A stretch of 64,000 nt of DNA from Romanomermis culicivorax (lineage: Eukaryota; Nematoda; Enoplea; Mermithida; Mermithidae): the NCBI GenBank assembly GCA_963922205.1, contig CAWUHX010000273.1, positions 310,001-374,000 of the forward strand. The letters run 5' to 3'. The number at the start of each line of letters is the position of its first letter. Positions within the stretch are counted from its first letter, which is position 1. Below are positions 22,115 through 32,603 of this stretch, one piece after another. The notes beneath the pieces are model-generated. The model worked only from the letters and a program-made list of their open reading frames with translations. It was not told the DNA's origin and did not search any database. The position numbers were made by a program, and so were the translations under genes.

Positions 22115-24700
22115 TCAAACATCCTCGTTTGACGAATCAGCTTCTTCATCCAAATTGTCATTTCCAGGGAATGGGATGAATCGTAGCGGCTGCATCTTGG
22201 TCATTGATCCATAGGTTGCTCGTGTTGATAATTGATCAACTGCTTCATTCTTTTTGATCGTGGGCATGGAATTGTCTGATGGTTGCGATTCAACATTATT
22301 GGCGTGGAATTTCTTCGAGCGATTCACATGAATCGTTTCAACAACCTTCGGATTGTCACACAATTTAACCACAATGTTAGGATATTTCACACTGATTATC
22401 TTGTATGGTCCAACATAGATGGGCATCAACTTTTTGATCAATCCTTTTCGAACAATTTCTGATTCCTTAAGTATCAAATCGCCTACCTTGTAGTCAATGT
22501 CATCAGCTTTTCTATCAAATTGTGATTTATACCGTGCTTGTGATTCAATAATTTTATTTTGAACCACAGTCAATGCGTTTGTGAAGTGCTTTTTTACTTC
22601 CTGATCATACGTTTCCAAATCCATTAAATACATGGGTCGACTGTAATTCAATGTACTGTCAATTGGCAAGGATGGCTGTCGTCCATATACTAATTCAAAT
22701 GGGCTATAGCCTGTACTTTCATTGATATGAATATTTGTTGCAAATTTTGCATATGGTACATGCTCATCCCAATCAATCTGATTGCGATCAACATACATTC
22801 TCAGATGCGTGATAAGGGTCTGATTAGCTCTTTCTACTTCACCATTGGACATTGGATGGTACGCGGTGGTGTGCACTTTCTTGGTGCCAAAGAGGTTAGT
22901 CACTTCAACCATCAAATTTGACACAAAGTCTGATCCCCGATCAGATTGCAAAATTCGTGGGGCTCCATGCCTGCAAACAATTTCATTAACAAATAATCGA
23001 GCAATAGTTTCAGCCGTAATATCAGCAGTTACAAAAGCTTCAACATATTTTGTGAAATAATCTATGAACACCACAATGAATCGATTTCCAGCCTCTGTAG
23101 GCGGAAGTGGTCCAACACAATCAACTCCCAACCGGTCGAAAGGTCCAGAAATTGGAATAGGCTTCAATGAAGCAACAATTTTCTTCCGTGTAGGTTTATT
23201 TATCTGGCAAAGCTTACAGATTTTACAGTATCGTAATACATCTTGTCTCATGTTTGCCCAATAATATTTCTGTGAAATTAATTCCAAAGTTTTCTTGCCT
23301 CTATAATGACCACCAAATTCATCATCATGATGGGTGCTTATGATCAATTTCTGTAACACATCAGGAATCACTAATCTTTTCAAACCATTCTTAACAAAAT
23401 ACAAACGTGAATCTCTGACTATGTAATTCGAATTATGTTGATCATCTTTGATTTGATCAAATATCAAATTCAATGTTGGATCCTGTTTTTGCAGTAAACC
23501 TACATCAATAGGATCAGATGCAATCACATTAGAATAACCAAGATCATTACAATTAATCAAAGAGTTTGTTTCAATGTCAAAATATTTGTTTTCATCTGCA
23601 TTTGGTAATCGTGACAAACAATCAGCATTTCTATTTGCTGTACCTTTTCTTGGATTTATAACAAGTTTCACGTCAGCCAAAGCTAAACCCCAACGTGCGA
23701 TTCGTGGTAAAGGATTCGGTTTTTGTAACACTGATTTCACAGCAGTGTGATCCGTTTCCACATAAACTTCGTGTTCATACAAATAAGGACGAAAATATTT
23801 CACGAACTCAACTACTGCCAAAGTCTCAAGTTCAGTAATTGGGTAATTTTTCTCAGCAGACTTTAAACATCTACTTGCATAAGCCACAGGATGTTCAAAT
23901 CCATCACTATCAATTTGGCTGAGCACAGCACCAATTCCATTAATTGACGCATCCGTTTGCAATATAAACGGTTTTGTGAAATCAGGGTGTTTTAAAACAG
24001 GGGGTTGAATTAATTTTCGCTTAAGTAGCTCAAAAGCATTTTCATGTTCTATCGTCCAAACAAATCTTTTATCTTTTTTTAACAAATCAGTCAAAGGTTT
24101 CATGATCTGTGCACAATTTTTCACAAACTTTCGATAATAGGAAATCAGACCTAAAAATGATTTCAACATTTTTACATTAGTAGGTCGTGCAATCTTTTGA
24201 ACAGCTTCAATTTTCTTGGTATCTGGCAAAATACCGTCGGCTGTGATAACATGACCCAAATATTCGGTGGACTCATGACTGAATTTACATTTATTTAATC
24301 TCAATTTAATGTTGGCCTTTTTGAACCTGTGCAGCAATTCATCCAAACGATTCAACATTTCCTCATGAGTTTTTGCAAATACCAAAACATCATCCAAATA
24401 AACAAGACATGTTTGCCATTGTAGCCCAGACAACATAACATCCATCAAACGTTGAAATGAGGCGGGCGCATTGCATAAACCAAATGGGAGATAATTGTAC
24501 TCGAAAAGACCTATGGGGCTGGAAAAGGCAGTCTTTTCCTTGTCTTTTTCGTTGATCGGTATCGACCAGTAAGCATTTGCCTGATCCAATGACGTAAAAT
24601 ACTTCATACCATTCAAAGTATCAAGAATTTCATCAATGCGAGGCAAAGGGTAAACGTCCTTTTTTGTGACTTCATTCAATCCCCTAAAGTCTGTGCACAT
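22115..24700 (-). CDS. pol: RT, RNase H and integrase (retroelement 1)
   Basis: 861 codons. RT has MCTDFRGLN, TSLDQANAYWSIP, LPFGLCNAPASFQ and YLDD at 101-104. RNase H has QTDAS (D about 250), the TELETLAVVEF Glu, and ETDHTAV. Integrase has an HHCC zinc-binding head (HH...H, CKICKLC at about 492-498) and the catalytic triad D527, D587, E623 with 35 residues between the last two. The C-terminal GPY module (YVGPYKIISVKYPN) follows. Everything needed for reverse transcription and integration is present. The ORF ends 15 bp before the 3' LTR, so there is no downstream envelope gene. Confidence 0.95.
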   Translation of the reverse strand: MCTDFRGLNEVTKKDVYPLPRIDEILDTLNGMKYFTSLDQANAYWSIPINEKDKEKTAFSSPIGLFEYNYLPFGLCNAPASFQRLMDVMLSGLQWQTCLVYLDDVLVFAKTHEEMLNRLDELLHRFKKANIKLRLNKCKFSHESTEYLGHVITADGILPDTKKIEAVQKIARPTNVKMLKSFLGLISYYRKFVKNCAQIMKPLTDLLKKDKRFVWTIEHENAFELLKRKLIQPPVLKHPDFTKPFILQTDASINGIGAVLSQIDSDGFEHPVAYASRCLKSAEKNYPITELETLAVVEFVKYFRPYLYEHEVYVETDHTAVKSVLQKPNPLPRIARWGLALADVKLVINPRKGTANRNADCLSRLPNADENKYFDIETNSLINCNDLGYSNVIASDPIDVGLLQKQDPTLNLIFDQIKDDQHNSNYIVRDSRLYFVKNGLKRLVIPDVLQKLIISTHHDDEFGGHYRGKKTLELISQKYYWANMRQDVLRYCKICKLCQINKPTRKKIVASLKPIPISGPFDRLGVDCVGPLPPTEAGNRFIVVFIDYFTKYVEAFVTADITAETIARLFVNEIVCRHGAPRILQSDRGSDFVSNLMVEVTNLFGTKKVHTTAYHPMSNGEVERANQTLITHLRMYVDRNQIDWDEHVPYAKFATNIHINESTGYSPFELVYGRQPSLPIDSTLNYSRPMYLMDLETYDQEVKKHFTNALTVVQNKIIESQARYKSQFDRKADDIDYKVGDLILKESEIVRKGLIKKLMPIYVGPYKIISVKYPNIVVKLCDNPKVVETIHVNRSKKFHANNVESQPSDNSMPTIKKNEAVDQLSTRATYGSMTKMQPLRFIPFPGNDNLDEEADSSNEDV

Positions 24701-25524
24701 TCTATATTTTCCATTTTTTTACGAACTATTATAGCATTAGTGGACCAATCTGACTGACTTGGTCGAATAACCCCATTCTGCAGCAATTTCTGAACTTCAC
24801 TTATTATGATTTCCTTCTCCCTTGGCGAAGTTCGAAATGGCAATTTTCGAACAGGTTTGCTATCTCCAGTATCAATTTTATGCAAAAACAAATCAGTTTT
24901 TCCAGTATCCTTTTCATCCAAAGCATACAAATTAGGATATTTAGCCAACAAGCTAACAATATCTTCAGCTTGTTTATTTGACAACTGAGCACCAATATTC
25001 ACATTTTCTCTGATCCACTTTTTTCGATCATGTGGATTCATCATTTCTAACGTCACCACATCACTTTTTGTTTCAAACTTGTCACTAGAATACAGTGAGA
25101 TATTCCCAACTTGCATTCCCTCGTACAATTTTATAGGATAGGAATTTGTGTTCATCACCTGAAGTGGAATTCGATGATTTTTAACGGAACAAATTCCAGC
25201 GGCGAAGTAAACATCCTTTTGCATCACAGGTTCGAATTTCACACTTGAATTTTGCGAATACATGTTTGAAACAAGTCCATCAACAAAACAAATACTTCTA
25301 GGTGGAATATGTTTGTCTTTAACAAGTTTAACAAGTCCACGCATTTCAGGAGCATTGAATGCCATTCCGTCACATGGAATATGCAAATTCTTGAATTTTA
25401 CAGTGGAATTCTCATTGTGGAATTCAATGGTCTTAAAACGATATAGGAAATTCGTTCCTAATATAACGTCAGCAGTACAGTGTTTCTGAATGTGTACAAG
25501 AATTGTTTCACAAATATCCCGCAA
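24676..25524 (-). CDS. pol: Protease C-terminus and RT N-terminus (retroelement 1)
   Basis: 282 codons. It starts in the retropepsin C-terminal half (ADVILGTNFL, the conserved hydrophobic-hydrophobic-G motif) and runs through a linker. It then reaches the RT entry region: KYPNLYALDEKDTGKTD, LPFRTSPREKEIIISEVQKL and WSTNAIIVRKK. The last motif precedes RT block A. It overlaps both neighbours in different frames; the RT frame resumes at 24700 beside an A run. Confidence 0.85.
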   Translation of the reverse strand: MRDICETILVHIQKHCTADVILGTNFLYRFKTIEFHNENSTVKFKNLHIPCDGMAFNAPEMRGLVKLVKDKHIPPRSICFVDGLVSNMYSQNSSVKFEPVMQKDVYFAAGICSVKNHRIPLQVMNTNSYPIKLYEGMQVGNISLYSSDKFETKSDVVTLEMMNPHDRKKWIRENVNIGAQLSNKQAEDIVSLLAKYPNLYALDEKDTGKTDLFLHKIDTGDSKPVRKLPFRTSPREKEIIISEVQKLLQNGVIRPSQSDWSTNAIIVRKKMENIECAQTLGD

Positions 25525-27308
25525 TTCACAGTTATCATGGTTGAACCTTCAATAAGTATACTTGACCAATTAGCTGCTATTGGTTTTACAGTTGCAGGCA
25601 TCACTGTAACATTAGGCACCTTATCCAACACAGATGCATCAATCAAAGAAAACACAGCACCATAATCCAGCAAAGCTTTAGCAACAACACTTTGGTTCAA
25701 CAAAATTTGAACATGTGGGGTTCTCAGTCCACAACCAGCAACATTCACAGGTGTCATTCTTTGCTCTTTAGAAGCGCAAGTGATTTCTTGGAGCTCGTGT
25801 ACCTCGGCCATAGATTTTATTGAACTTTTCCATGATTCGCGGTTTCTATTTTTCATTCTTGACAAACGTAAAAGAGCACTTCCTAAATTGGCTCTAATGC
25901 TAGGTTTTTGCGAGATAATCACTGTCTTGGGGTGACTTTTACACTTAGTCAAATAGACATAGAAACCAAATCCAATTCCAAACAATACAAGCATGCAAAT
26001 TAAGAAATTTATCAACAATTGTATAGGCCCTTTTAACAAGTTACTTAGACCAGAAACCATATTTTTCTGTGAATTATCAATTACATGCTCCAAACTTGAT
26101 CCCGCTCCTTGAATGAAATTTGTCAGTCCTTTTCCTGCTCCAGACAACGTTTCAGAAACCACACCCGGTTGCAAAGACATTTGGGAAGTAAAATTTACTA
26201 GACGATGTGTCAATTGTTCAAGCATGTGAATTTTATAAATATATTGTTTTAAGAGCGCAAAATTTTCATATGGACTAGCAAACTCACTGTGAAACAAAAC
26301 AGGTGCATCAAATTGAAATATCTTTTGCCGTCTGTTCCATACAAGTTCAAGTGGAACCTTGCTGACATGCACTGGTCCAGAGTTAGTGACCCATTTACCA
26401 TTCTCGTAAAAGATACCAATGGTGTGATGTAAGCAATTCACTGTTTCGCTAAAGTAAACCAGATCTCTTGAACCTGGCGATACAAACATTATTTTTTTAT
26501 CCAGTTCAACAGGTAACAGCTTGTAACAAAAATTTCCAACCTTATAGTCATTAAAAACTTTCGACACTGTGACATTTTTGCATGTCCACACTGATAGAGC
26601 ATCGCCAGTAAACTGAGCAACAATATCAGTGCGTTGAAGAAACGCCCGGGCACCAAGCGTTGCATCAAAATTCAACAATTGCCATATCATATCCAAGTAC
26701 CTTTGAGTATGATGGCACAATTGCATCCATACAGCACGAAAATTATCAATTTCATTTTGTGTAATCCTATGTTCCAGGTAATTCAACTTAGCATTTACAG
26801 GATCAAAATCAGTGACATTGTGAACTTCACTTCCAGGTTCAACTATATGTTCAACGGTAAATTTTCGTCCATGAATTTTAATGACAATACCTTGATGAGT
26901 TTGGAGAACGTTTGTGAGATTACGTAAGCAGAGCTCATATTTTTCAGCTAATTCGACAGCAACTTGCAATTCATCAATTACTACATGCTTTCCACTAAGA
27001 ATAGCAATGTATTTTCCTTTAAATACAACGGGACACACCATTTCAAATTGAGTTTCATCCCAGATGATAGTTCCATCAAAATTAGTGCAGTGACCATCCC
27101 CAGCTTGACATCCGCCGACATTACCCAAATCAGTGAACAAATTTTTCCCATTCGAAGAAGCTGCTTTTCCTTCCTCAATAAAAAAATTTGTCACAGATTC
27201 ACAATAATCATGACAACACCACTTATAGTCAACTGTCAAAGAATTATTTGTCGTCCAAAATTTTAAAAAACTTTGTTTCGAAACTTGATCTTTGTACTGC
27301 TTCATCAA
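25458..27308 (-). CDS. Envelope-like glycoprotein fused in frame to protease (retroelement 1)
   Basis: 616 codons, opening without a convincing start (frame entered from the upstream ORF). Residues 1-430 are a Cys-rich ectodomain with several N-x-S/T sites. A segment at about 243-300 has the pattern C..V.V...CY.LLPV...FVSPGSRDLV...NC. Alternating amphipathic helices precede one transmembrane segment (about 431-453), then a basic tail. From about 530 the same frame enters a retropepsin-like region, LLDYGAVFSLID at about 546-557, where DYG stands at the usual DTG/DSG. The glycoprotein would mediate membrane fusion if functional. The fold is unassigned; the Cys pattern recalls glycoproteins of chuvirus-like negative-strand viruses, which I cannot verify here. 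Confidence 0.75.
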   Translation of the reverse strand: MMKQYKDQVSKQSFLKFWTTNNSLTVDYKWCCHDYCESVTNFFIEEGKAASSNGKNLFTDLGNVGGCQAGDGHCTNFDGTIIWDETQFEMVCPVVFKGKYIAILSGKHVVIDELQVAVELAEKYELCLRNLTNVLQTHQGIVIKIHGRKFTVEHIVEPGSEVHNVTDFDPVNAKLNYLEHRITQNEIDNFRAVWMQLCHHTQRYLDMIWQLLNFDATLGARAFLQRTDIVAQFTGDALSVWTCKNVTVSKVFNDYKVGNFCYKLLPVELDKKIMFVSPGSRDLVYFSETVNCLHHTIGIFYENGKWVTNSGPVHVSKVPLELVWNRRQKIFQFDAPVLFHSEFASPYENFALLKQYIYKIHMLEQLTHRLVNFTSQMSLQPGVVSETLSGAGKGLTNFIQGAGSSLEHVIDNSQKNMVSGLSNLLKGPIQLLINFLICMLVLFGIGFGFYVYLTKCKSHPKTVIISQKPSIRANLGSALLRLSRMKNRNRESWKSSIKSMAEVHELQEITCASKEQRMTPVNVAGCGLRTPHVQILLNQSVVAKALLDYGAVFSLIDASVLDKVPNVTVMPATVKPIAANWSSILIEGSTMITVNCGIFVKQFLYTFRNTVLLTLY

Positions 27309-27334
27309 ATAAACAGACCTACATTCAGCGTCAG

Positions 27335-30163
27335 TTACCGTAGTAACATAGGTTTCATCTCCAGTGACCCCTTTGATCCAAAAAATCCAGTGTTAGTACA
27401 TATTTTTCTGGTTTGAAGCACACATTTGTACGCATGTGAAAATTGAGGTTCACTTCTTGGCACAAAAACACTAATATTGACTCCATAAGGTTTATGCAAA
27501 TTTTTCATTGGAGACTGGTGGCAAACAACATTTTTAGGGATTTCCAAAGCATGTCCGGTTCTACTAGTTCCACATAACTGAAATTGTTTCATGGCATCAA
27601 CTTTATTAAAACCTACGTGTAAAAAAATTGGTAGCAGGACTGCACGCGCTATGCTAATGCTATACAATCTACAAATTATTATAATCAATAATTTTTTTAT
27701 CACGACGTGGCCTCGGCCGTCAACATTTCTTCGACCCGTCCAACATTGTTTATTCATTTTCGTCGCTCTTTTCATTTTCATCTGTAAACAACAATAAGTC
27801 AACAAAAATAAGAAAATCGATTTGACATAAATCCAAGTAGTACCCGACGAAAGGTCTCTGCCGGGCGTAGGCAGAGGCGATTCAGATTCGTCCTTATTAT
27901 CTTTTACAATTTTCGTGGCCGATTTATTGGCTGCGGCCGGACAAACATTATCAGTACCCCCATGTAACGGGCAAGCAAAACATATGCAAATTGCTGTATC
28001 GGCTAAACAACACAAACAAACATTTGTCTTCATTGCAACAACATCATCACAAATATTACGCCCAGCATAATTTTGTTCATGAATGACCTCTGGCTCCTCA
28101 AAAAGCCAAACAATATCAAACAATAGATCATCATCTTCGATGCTATCATTATAATTTAATTTTGATTTCAAATGTTCGGGGTTCATTTTCAGTTGATGAA
28201 AAGAACCAGATACGAATCCATTCATTGGAAACTCAGACACAAAATGATTTGATCCCAGATCATTAATCGTAAAGTTGCGATCTTCAATATCTTGCTCATC
28301 ACAAACTGATTGAGCTTCATCATCATACAAACTTATACATGTGTTTTCAAAAACTTTGTCAAGATATTCATTCAAAGCAGTAAAATCAGGATCATTCACA
28401 AAATCATCTGAACATGATTTTGAATGTCCAGTTTGCACACATAATCTTTGATAAATTTGATTATCAATCTCCAAATCACTGTCATGATTCAAAGTGAAAC
28501 ACAATGGAAAAGCCATGATCGAGTTCCTAGCTTGTACATTTTCGGCCTTTTCATAATTTCCAACAAAAATTTCCAAATCAACTGTGAACATGTCATCAAT
28601 ATCATCAACAAAATTATCATCAGGGTTCACAGTGGGATCAGAAAAAGAAACAAAATTTGGAACGTTCACACCAGATTCCGTATCAAATCCCAAATTCAAA
28701 TTTTCCATCCGTTGGTCCTCCTGACACTGACTTTCCAATTTTTGCGTGTCTATCTCAAAACCATCAAAACTTTTGTCATCAAAATTGTCAAGAAGATCTG
28801 TCGTTTGATTTTCCAAATTACCATCTGGAAAGGAATTTTCAAATTCAATTTTTGAAGTATCCACAATAGGAATTTGATCAACAAACAAATTTTCATCATT
28901 GGGACTACTCAACAACTTTTTTTGTACTGTGGGCAATAAGTTGACATTACAAAGTGAAAATTGGGTCCCATTTTGTTGGCGTCTTTCCAAAAATCCATGA
29001 TCATCAATATCTAATAATTGATCCTCAGAGGTAAATTGCTGAAACTCAGAATTATTATTGTTGATCCCAGATCTATTATAATTCGAATTTCGAGGGAGCA
29101 AATTTCTATTTCCCCAATTCTGGTTTTGTCGATTATCAACAAAATTACCTTTCCGTTTGTACTGGCTATCCCGAAGGTGATTCGATCGACTCTTCACTGT
29201 ACAACGGTCTGGATGATGACCTGGAAACGAGCAATGGCGGCACGGTTTTGTGCAATCTCGCGCTATATGGCCCCAATCCAAACAAGCGTGACACTGCCGG
29301 GATTCGGCTCGATTTGGGTTTTGGGTTGGTGGCCGTTCGAAAGCGATCCATTTAAAAACCGAGGGTTTCGGTGGTTCATTCAATTGTTGCGTTTTCGACA
29401 TCCCATCAACGGCCAATTTTAAGATTCCTTTTATCGACTTTAGCTCGCTTTGTAACTCCGCAACTGTTTGTGTCATATCTGAATTAGAATTCATTCCAAT
29501 ATTTGAGGCTACATTCAAATTAGCATCATCCCTAAATATTTGCGATTCAGTATACCTTGCAGTTTTTGCTGCCTCATTCAAAGTACCAAATTCTCTATAT
29601 TTCAAACCCTCATAAATGTTTGATCTTACACCTCTTACAAATATAGGTTTCAAAATTTGCTCACGCGCCTCGTCTTGCAAAGTGGGATATGCTGATCTAG
29701 CCAATTTTCTGAGCTTATCCACATACTCTGTGACTGATTCATTTTTCTTTTGTTTTCTATCATACAGCAACTGCTGATGCAAATCACTATCCCTTCCGTC
29801 AGGATAAAGTTCCTTGAACCCTTGAACTAGTGCCTGAAAGGTCACTGGATCCAAATCTCTCTTCAGATCATGTAATGACGCAAGAGCTGGACCAATTAGA
29901 TTTGATTCTAAATAAGCAATTTTGTACAATTCATCATTATCCCCTATGCCTTGCAAAGTCATAAAATGTGTCAATTTTTCAATCCAATCCGAAAAAGTTT
30001 CACCAAAATTACCAGAAAATGGTGGAGGGGGATTAAACATTCGAAACGGATTAAAACGAAGAAATGATTGTCTCATATTGGCCTCATTATTGCCTTCCGT
30101 TTCCTCAATTTTCAATTTCAAATTTTCAAGCTTATCCTTGATGGGTTTAGTAGCTTCTTCCAT
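27335..30163 (-). CDS. gag: Gag fused in frame to the start of the glycoprotein (retroelement 1)
   Basis: 942 codons. Residues about 45-235 form a capsid-like region with the Ty3 gag pattern (SDWIEKLTHFM, RKQKKNESVTEYVDKLRKLA). Two CCHC zinc knuckles follow at about 291-304 and 308-321. Next comes a long acidic, low-complexity segment (about 350-780). Then, without a stop, two hydrophobic segments (about 800 and 845), a likely signal or membrane region, and a Cys-containing start of the glycoprotein ectodomain (FQLCGTSRTGHALEIPKNVV). The frame then changes near 27.33 kb and the ectodomain continues in the next ORF. Typical Ty3 gag is about 300-450 residues, so the length reflects the fusion. 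The in-frame gag-glycoprotein link is also suggested in retroelement 2. Confidence 0.85.
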   Translation of the reverse strand: MEEATKPIKDKLENLKLKIEETEGNNEANMRQSFLRFNPFRMFNPPPPFSGNFGETFSDWIEKLTHFMTLQGIGDNDELYKIAYLESNLIGPALASLHDLKRDLDPVTFQALVQGFKELYPDGRDSDLHQQLLYDRKQKKNESVTEYVDKLRKLARSAYPTLQDEAREQILKPIFVRGVRSNIYEGLKYREFGTLNEAAKTARYTESQIFRDDANLNVASNIGMNSNSDMTQTVAELQSELKSIKGILKLAVDGMSKTQQLNEPPKPSVFKWIAFERPPTQNPNRAESRQCHACLDWGHIARDCTKPCRHCSFPGHHPDRCTVKSRSNHLRDSQYKRKGNFVDNRQNQNWGNRNLLPRNSNYNRSGINNNNSEFQQFTSEDQLLDIDDHGFLERRQQNGTQFSLCNVNLLPTVQKKLLSSPNDENLFVDQIPIVDTSKIEFENSFPDGNLENQTTDLLDNFDDKSFDGFEIDTQKLESQCQEDQRMENLNLGFDTESGVNVPNFVSFSDPTVNPDDNFVDDIDDMFTVDLEIFVGNYEKAENVQARNSIMAFPLCFTLNHDSDLEIDNQIYQRLCVQTGHSKSCSDDFVNDPDFTALNEYLDKVFENTCISLYDDEAQSVCDEQDIEDRNFTINDLGSNHFVSEFPMNGFVSGSFHQLKMNPEHLKSKLNYNDSIEDDDLLFDIVWLFEEPEVIHEQNYAGRNICDDVVAMKTNVCLCCLADTAICICFACPLHGGTDNVCPAAANKSATKIVKDNKDESESPLPTPGRDLSSGTTWIYVKSIFLFLLTYCCLQMKMKRATKMNKQCWTGRRNVDGRGHVVIKKLLIIIICRLYSISIARAVLLPIFLHVGFNKVDAMKQFQLCGTSRTGHALEIPKNVVCHQSPMKNLHKPYGVNISVFVPRSEPQFSHAYKCVLQTRKICTNTGFFGSKGSLEMKPMLLR

Positions 30164-30637
30164 GGCTTTTTTTTACAGTCTTTTCTAAAGCCCTAGCTTC
30201 AGCAACATCATCACCAGGCATAGTTTTAAGCTTAGTTTGTAACCTAGTACGACCCAAAAATTCAAAATCTGCTTTAGCTTCTTCAACAATCTGCCTAAAA
30301 GACTCGTATTCACTAGTTCCAAATTTTTCACTCGTTTTGGAACCCTGTTCAAAATATAAACAACAGAATTAAAATCCCAGATTTCAATTGAGAATGGGCA
30401 AAAAGAAATATCAGATTTCTGAACAAACAAGAAGTTTTGAACCCTGTTCAATCAAACACAATGAATTAAAATTCCAAATTCTAATTCAACAAACAAAAAG
30501 AAATCTTTTGATTTCCAACAAAATAATTTGTTTTAAACCCAATTCAACCAAAACAATGAAATTAAAATCCCAGATTTTAATTTAAACGAAGGAAATGAAA
30601 TTCCAGATTTTACACAAATTGCTCAAGAATGAAGAAA

Positions 30638-30655
30638 GTCCTGTCAGGCTCGCCA
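30638..30655 (-). promoter_or_regulatory. Primer binding site of retroelement 1
   Basis: Five bases inside the 5' LTR the minus strand reads TGGCGAGCCTGACAGGAC. TGG complements the tRNA CCA end. I could not identify the tRNA. Confidence 0.55.
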
Positions 30656-30660
30656 AAACT

Positions 30661-31136
30661 TGTCACGACCTGTGACGCAGGTTCTTTCTAGTGAATACTA
30701 TGCCTCAAGCAGAAAACGCAAAAAGTACACAACAACTTATAGCAACCCTGTTGCTATATAGCCCAAAATAAGACAAAGACTTACTTGCAAGAAAAATGTA
30801 TCTTTTATTGTAAAGATAAAAGTAAAACTTGAAATTAAATAAAACTAAAATTGAATGAAGGAAAATTATAACAAAACTACAATGATCATGCATATCGTAT
30901 CGCGCCATATATATATGAAGCAAAATAAGATAAGAACATAGCACGACAAGTTACGGTCGAAATACGAGCCTAGTACAAATGAGTTTTGGTCAAAATATGG
31001 CGGGTCATTACTGATAAGCAATGGTCAAAATATTTACGAAAGCATAAAAGGACTTTGTGGGTCGTAAACAAGTTTTGCATCAATCACTAAATGATTTACA
31101 TATAAGAATCAAAGGTAACTTGTGTGGCACTTGACA
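30661..31136 (-). repeat. 5' LTR of retroelement 1
   Basis: 476 bp, pair of 21623-22099. The promoter and poly(A) functions are inferred from LTR biology; no motif was decisive. Confidence 0.93.
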
Positions 31137-32580
31137 GTTTGATCATACTGGATACAGAAAAGATGCATTTTGGCGCATTTGAGAAGGTCATAATCTCAAA
31201 ATTTTCCGGCACTTCGCGCCGGTTATAACCTAAATATGCATTATTATTCATTTCCTGGCTCAGGCACTGCTTCTAACATGTCTACCTTCATTTATCATTT
31301 AATCTTTAATAGTTTAAACGTATTATCTCATGTTTTAATTGGTGATCTTCAGTATTTCATCTTGATATTCAATGAAGATTCACATTTTTTCCTTGCCATA
31401 TTTTTTGAGAAAGATCGGTACGTCAAGTCTGTAAACTTTTTGAAGTGATTATTCCTTTCTCAACGTAAAATCAATCCAAAAGCTTCATGGAAGTAGTTTT
31501 CGGAAACTTCTACTCTTCTTGCTCATATCTATTTGGCCAAGTTCATTAGAGTGTGTGAATAAATTGATGATTTTAAAATTTTTTAAACATGAAATTCCAG
31601 AAATTACGACTTTTGAATAGAAAATTCGAAACTAATTCTTCAAATAAGTGGTTGGAAAATTGATTTTCCAACATCGCAGAATGTCAATACCCAAAAAAAT
31701 TTCCGGCGTTTCAGGCAGGAAAGATTAATAGCTGTTTTTTGCTCTCATTTGTCATCACAGAGGACTTAACCATCGATTTCTCATGTAATTCAAAGTCATT
31801 ATGTTCTTGGATAGTTTGCTGGAAAATTTGTTTCACGATGCTTGTAGATTAGACATCGATCAAACTCAAAAATTTCAAATGTTGCCGGAATTTTAATGAA
31901 TTAACAGCTCTAAAATGTTATTGAATGAATGTTGAATGACATCTCTTTTTCGATCAATTGCTGTGATGCTCAATATGTACTTTCTTCTTTAAAAAATAAC
32001 CTAACATTGGAATTTATTCATGTATACTGATATTATAAAATTGGCTTGTAAAAATTTGGAATGACTTGTAAAATTTTAGGTCAACAAGCCACTTGGCTTT
32101 TGACTCGTAGGTCAAAAAAACCTGAAATCGAGGCTATAAAAAGTTTCTTCTACGAAAATATTACAAAAAATTCAATGATAAAAATAAAATTAACACACAA
32201 ACAGAATAATCACTTTACAGGCAGATACATTTTTTAAATAATTCGATGAAGCCTTTCGTCGAGCCATTGTCCAAGTACACACATTAACTACGTTTATAAT
32301 TTATACTCGTATGTCTACCAAACACATATTAATGGGTTAGGAGTTAGAGTGCCGAAACCCGTCCTTAGGACTCCTCTGATGACCTCTTTTTTCTCCCTTT
32401 TTTCTTTTTTTCTTTTCTTTTATTCTTTACATTTTTAATACAGTAAACTTTTTTATAAAATATTTTCCATTAAATGTTTTTTTATTAAATTGTGTTATTG
32501 CTATTTTCACATTATATCTATGCACATTTACATTCTTTCATTCTTCACTATATTGAGATACTTGTGAAATTTTGTTGCAG
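31137..32580. other. E-family repeat (inverse) and unassigned sequence
   Basis: 31137-31720 aligns inversely with 5160-5760, including the core TTCCGGCACTTCGCGCCGG. From about 31720 to 32580 I see no gene. A GGCTTGTAAAA/AACAAGCC motif at 32040-32100 recurs near 21550. Confidence 0.5.
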
Positions 32581-32603
32581 CATTATGTATTTATATAATA
32601 TTC

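Larger units (their letters stand above)
21623..31136 (-). mobile_element. Retroelement 1: Ty3/Gypsy with glycoprotein gene between gag and pol
   Basis: A complete 9.5-kb element has near-identical LTRs (TGTCA...TGACA ends) and a 4-bp duplication GTTT (21619-21622, 31137-31140). On the minus strand the order is LTR, primer site, gag, envelope-like glycoprotein, protease, RT, RNase H, integrase, PPT, LTR. By my count the LTRs differ at about four bases and one indel in 477, so insertion is recent. The coding region changes frame three times (about 27.33, 25.50 and 24.70 kb) but has no internal stops within its segments. Integrase order and sequence place pol in Ty3/Gypsy, not BEL/Pao. Confidence 0.92.
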
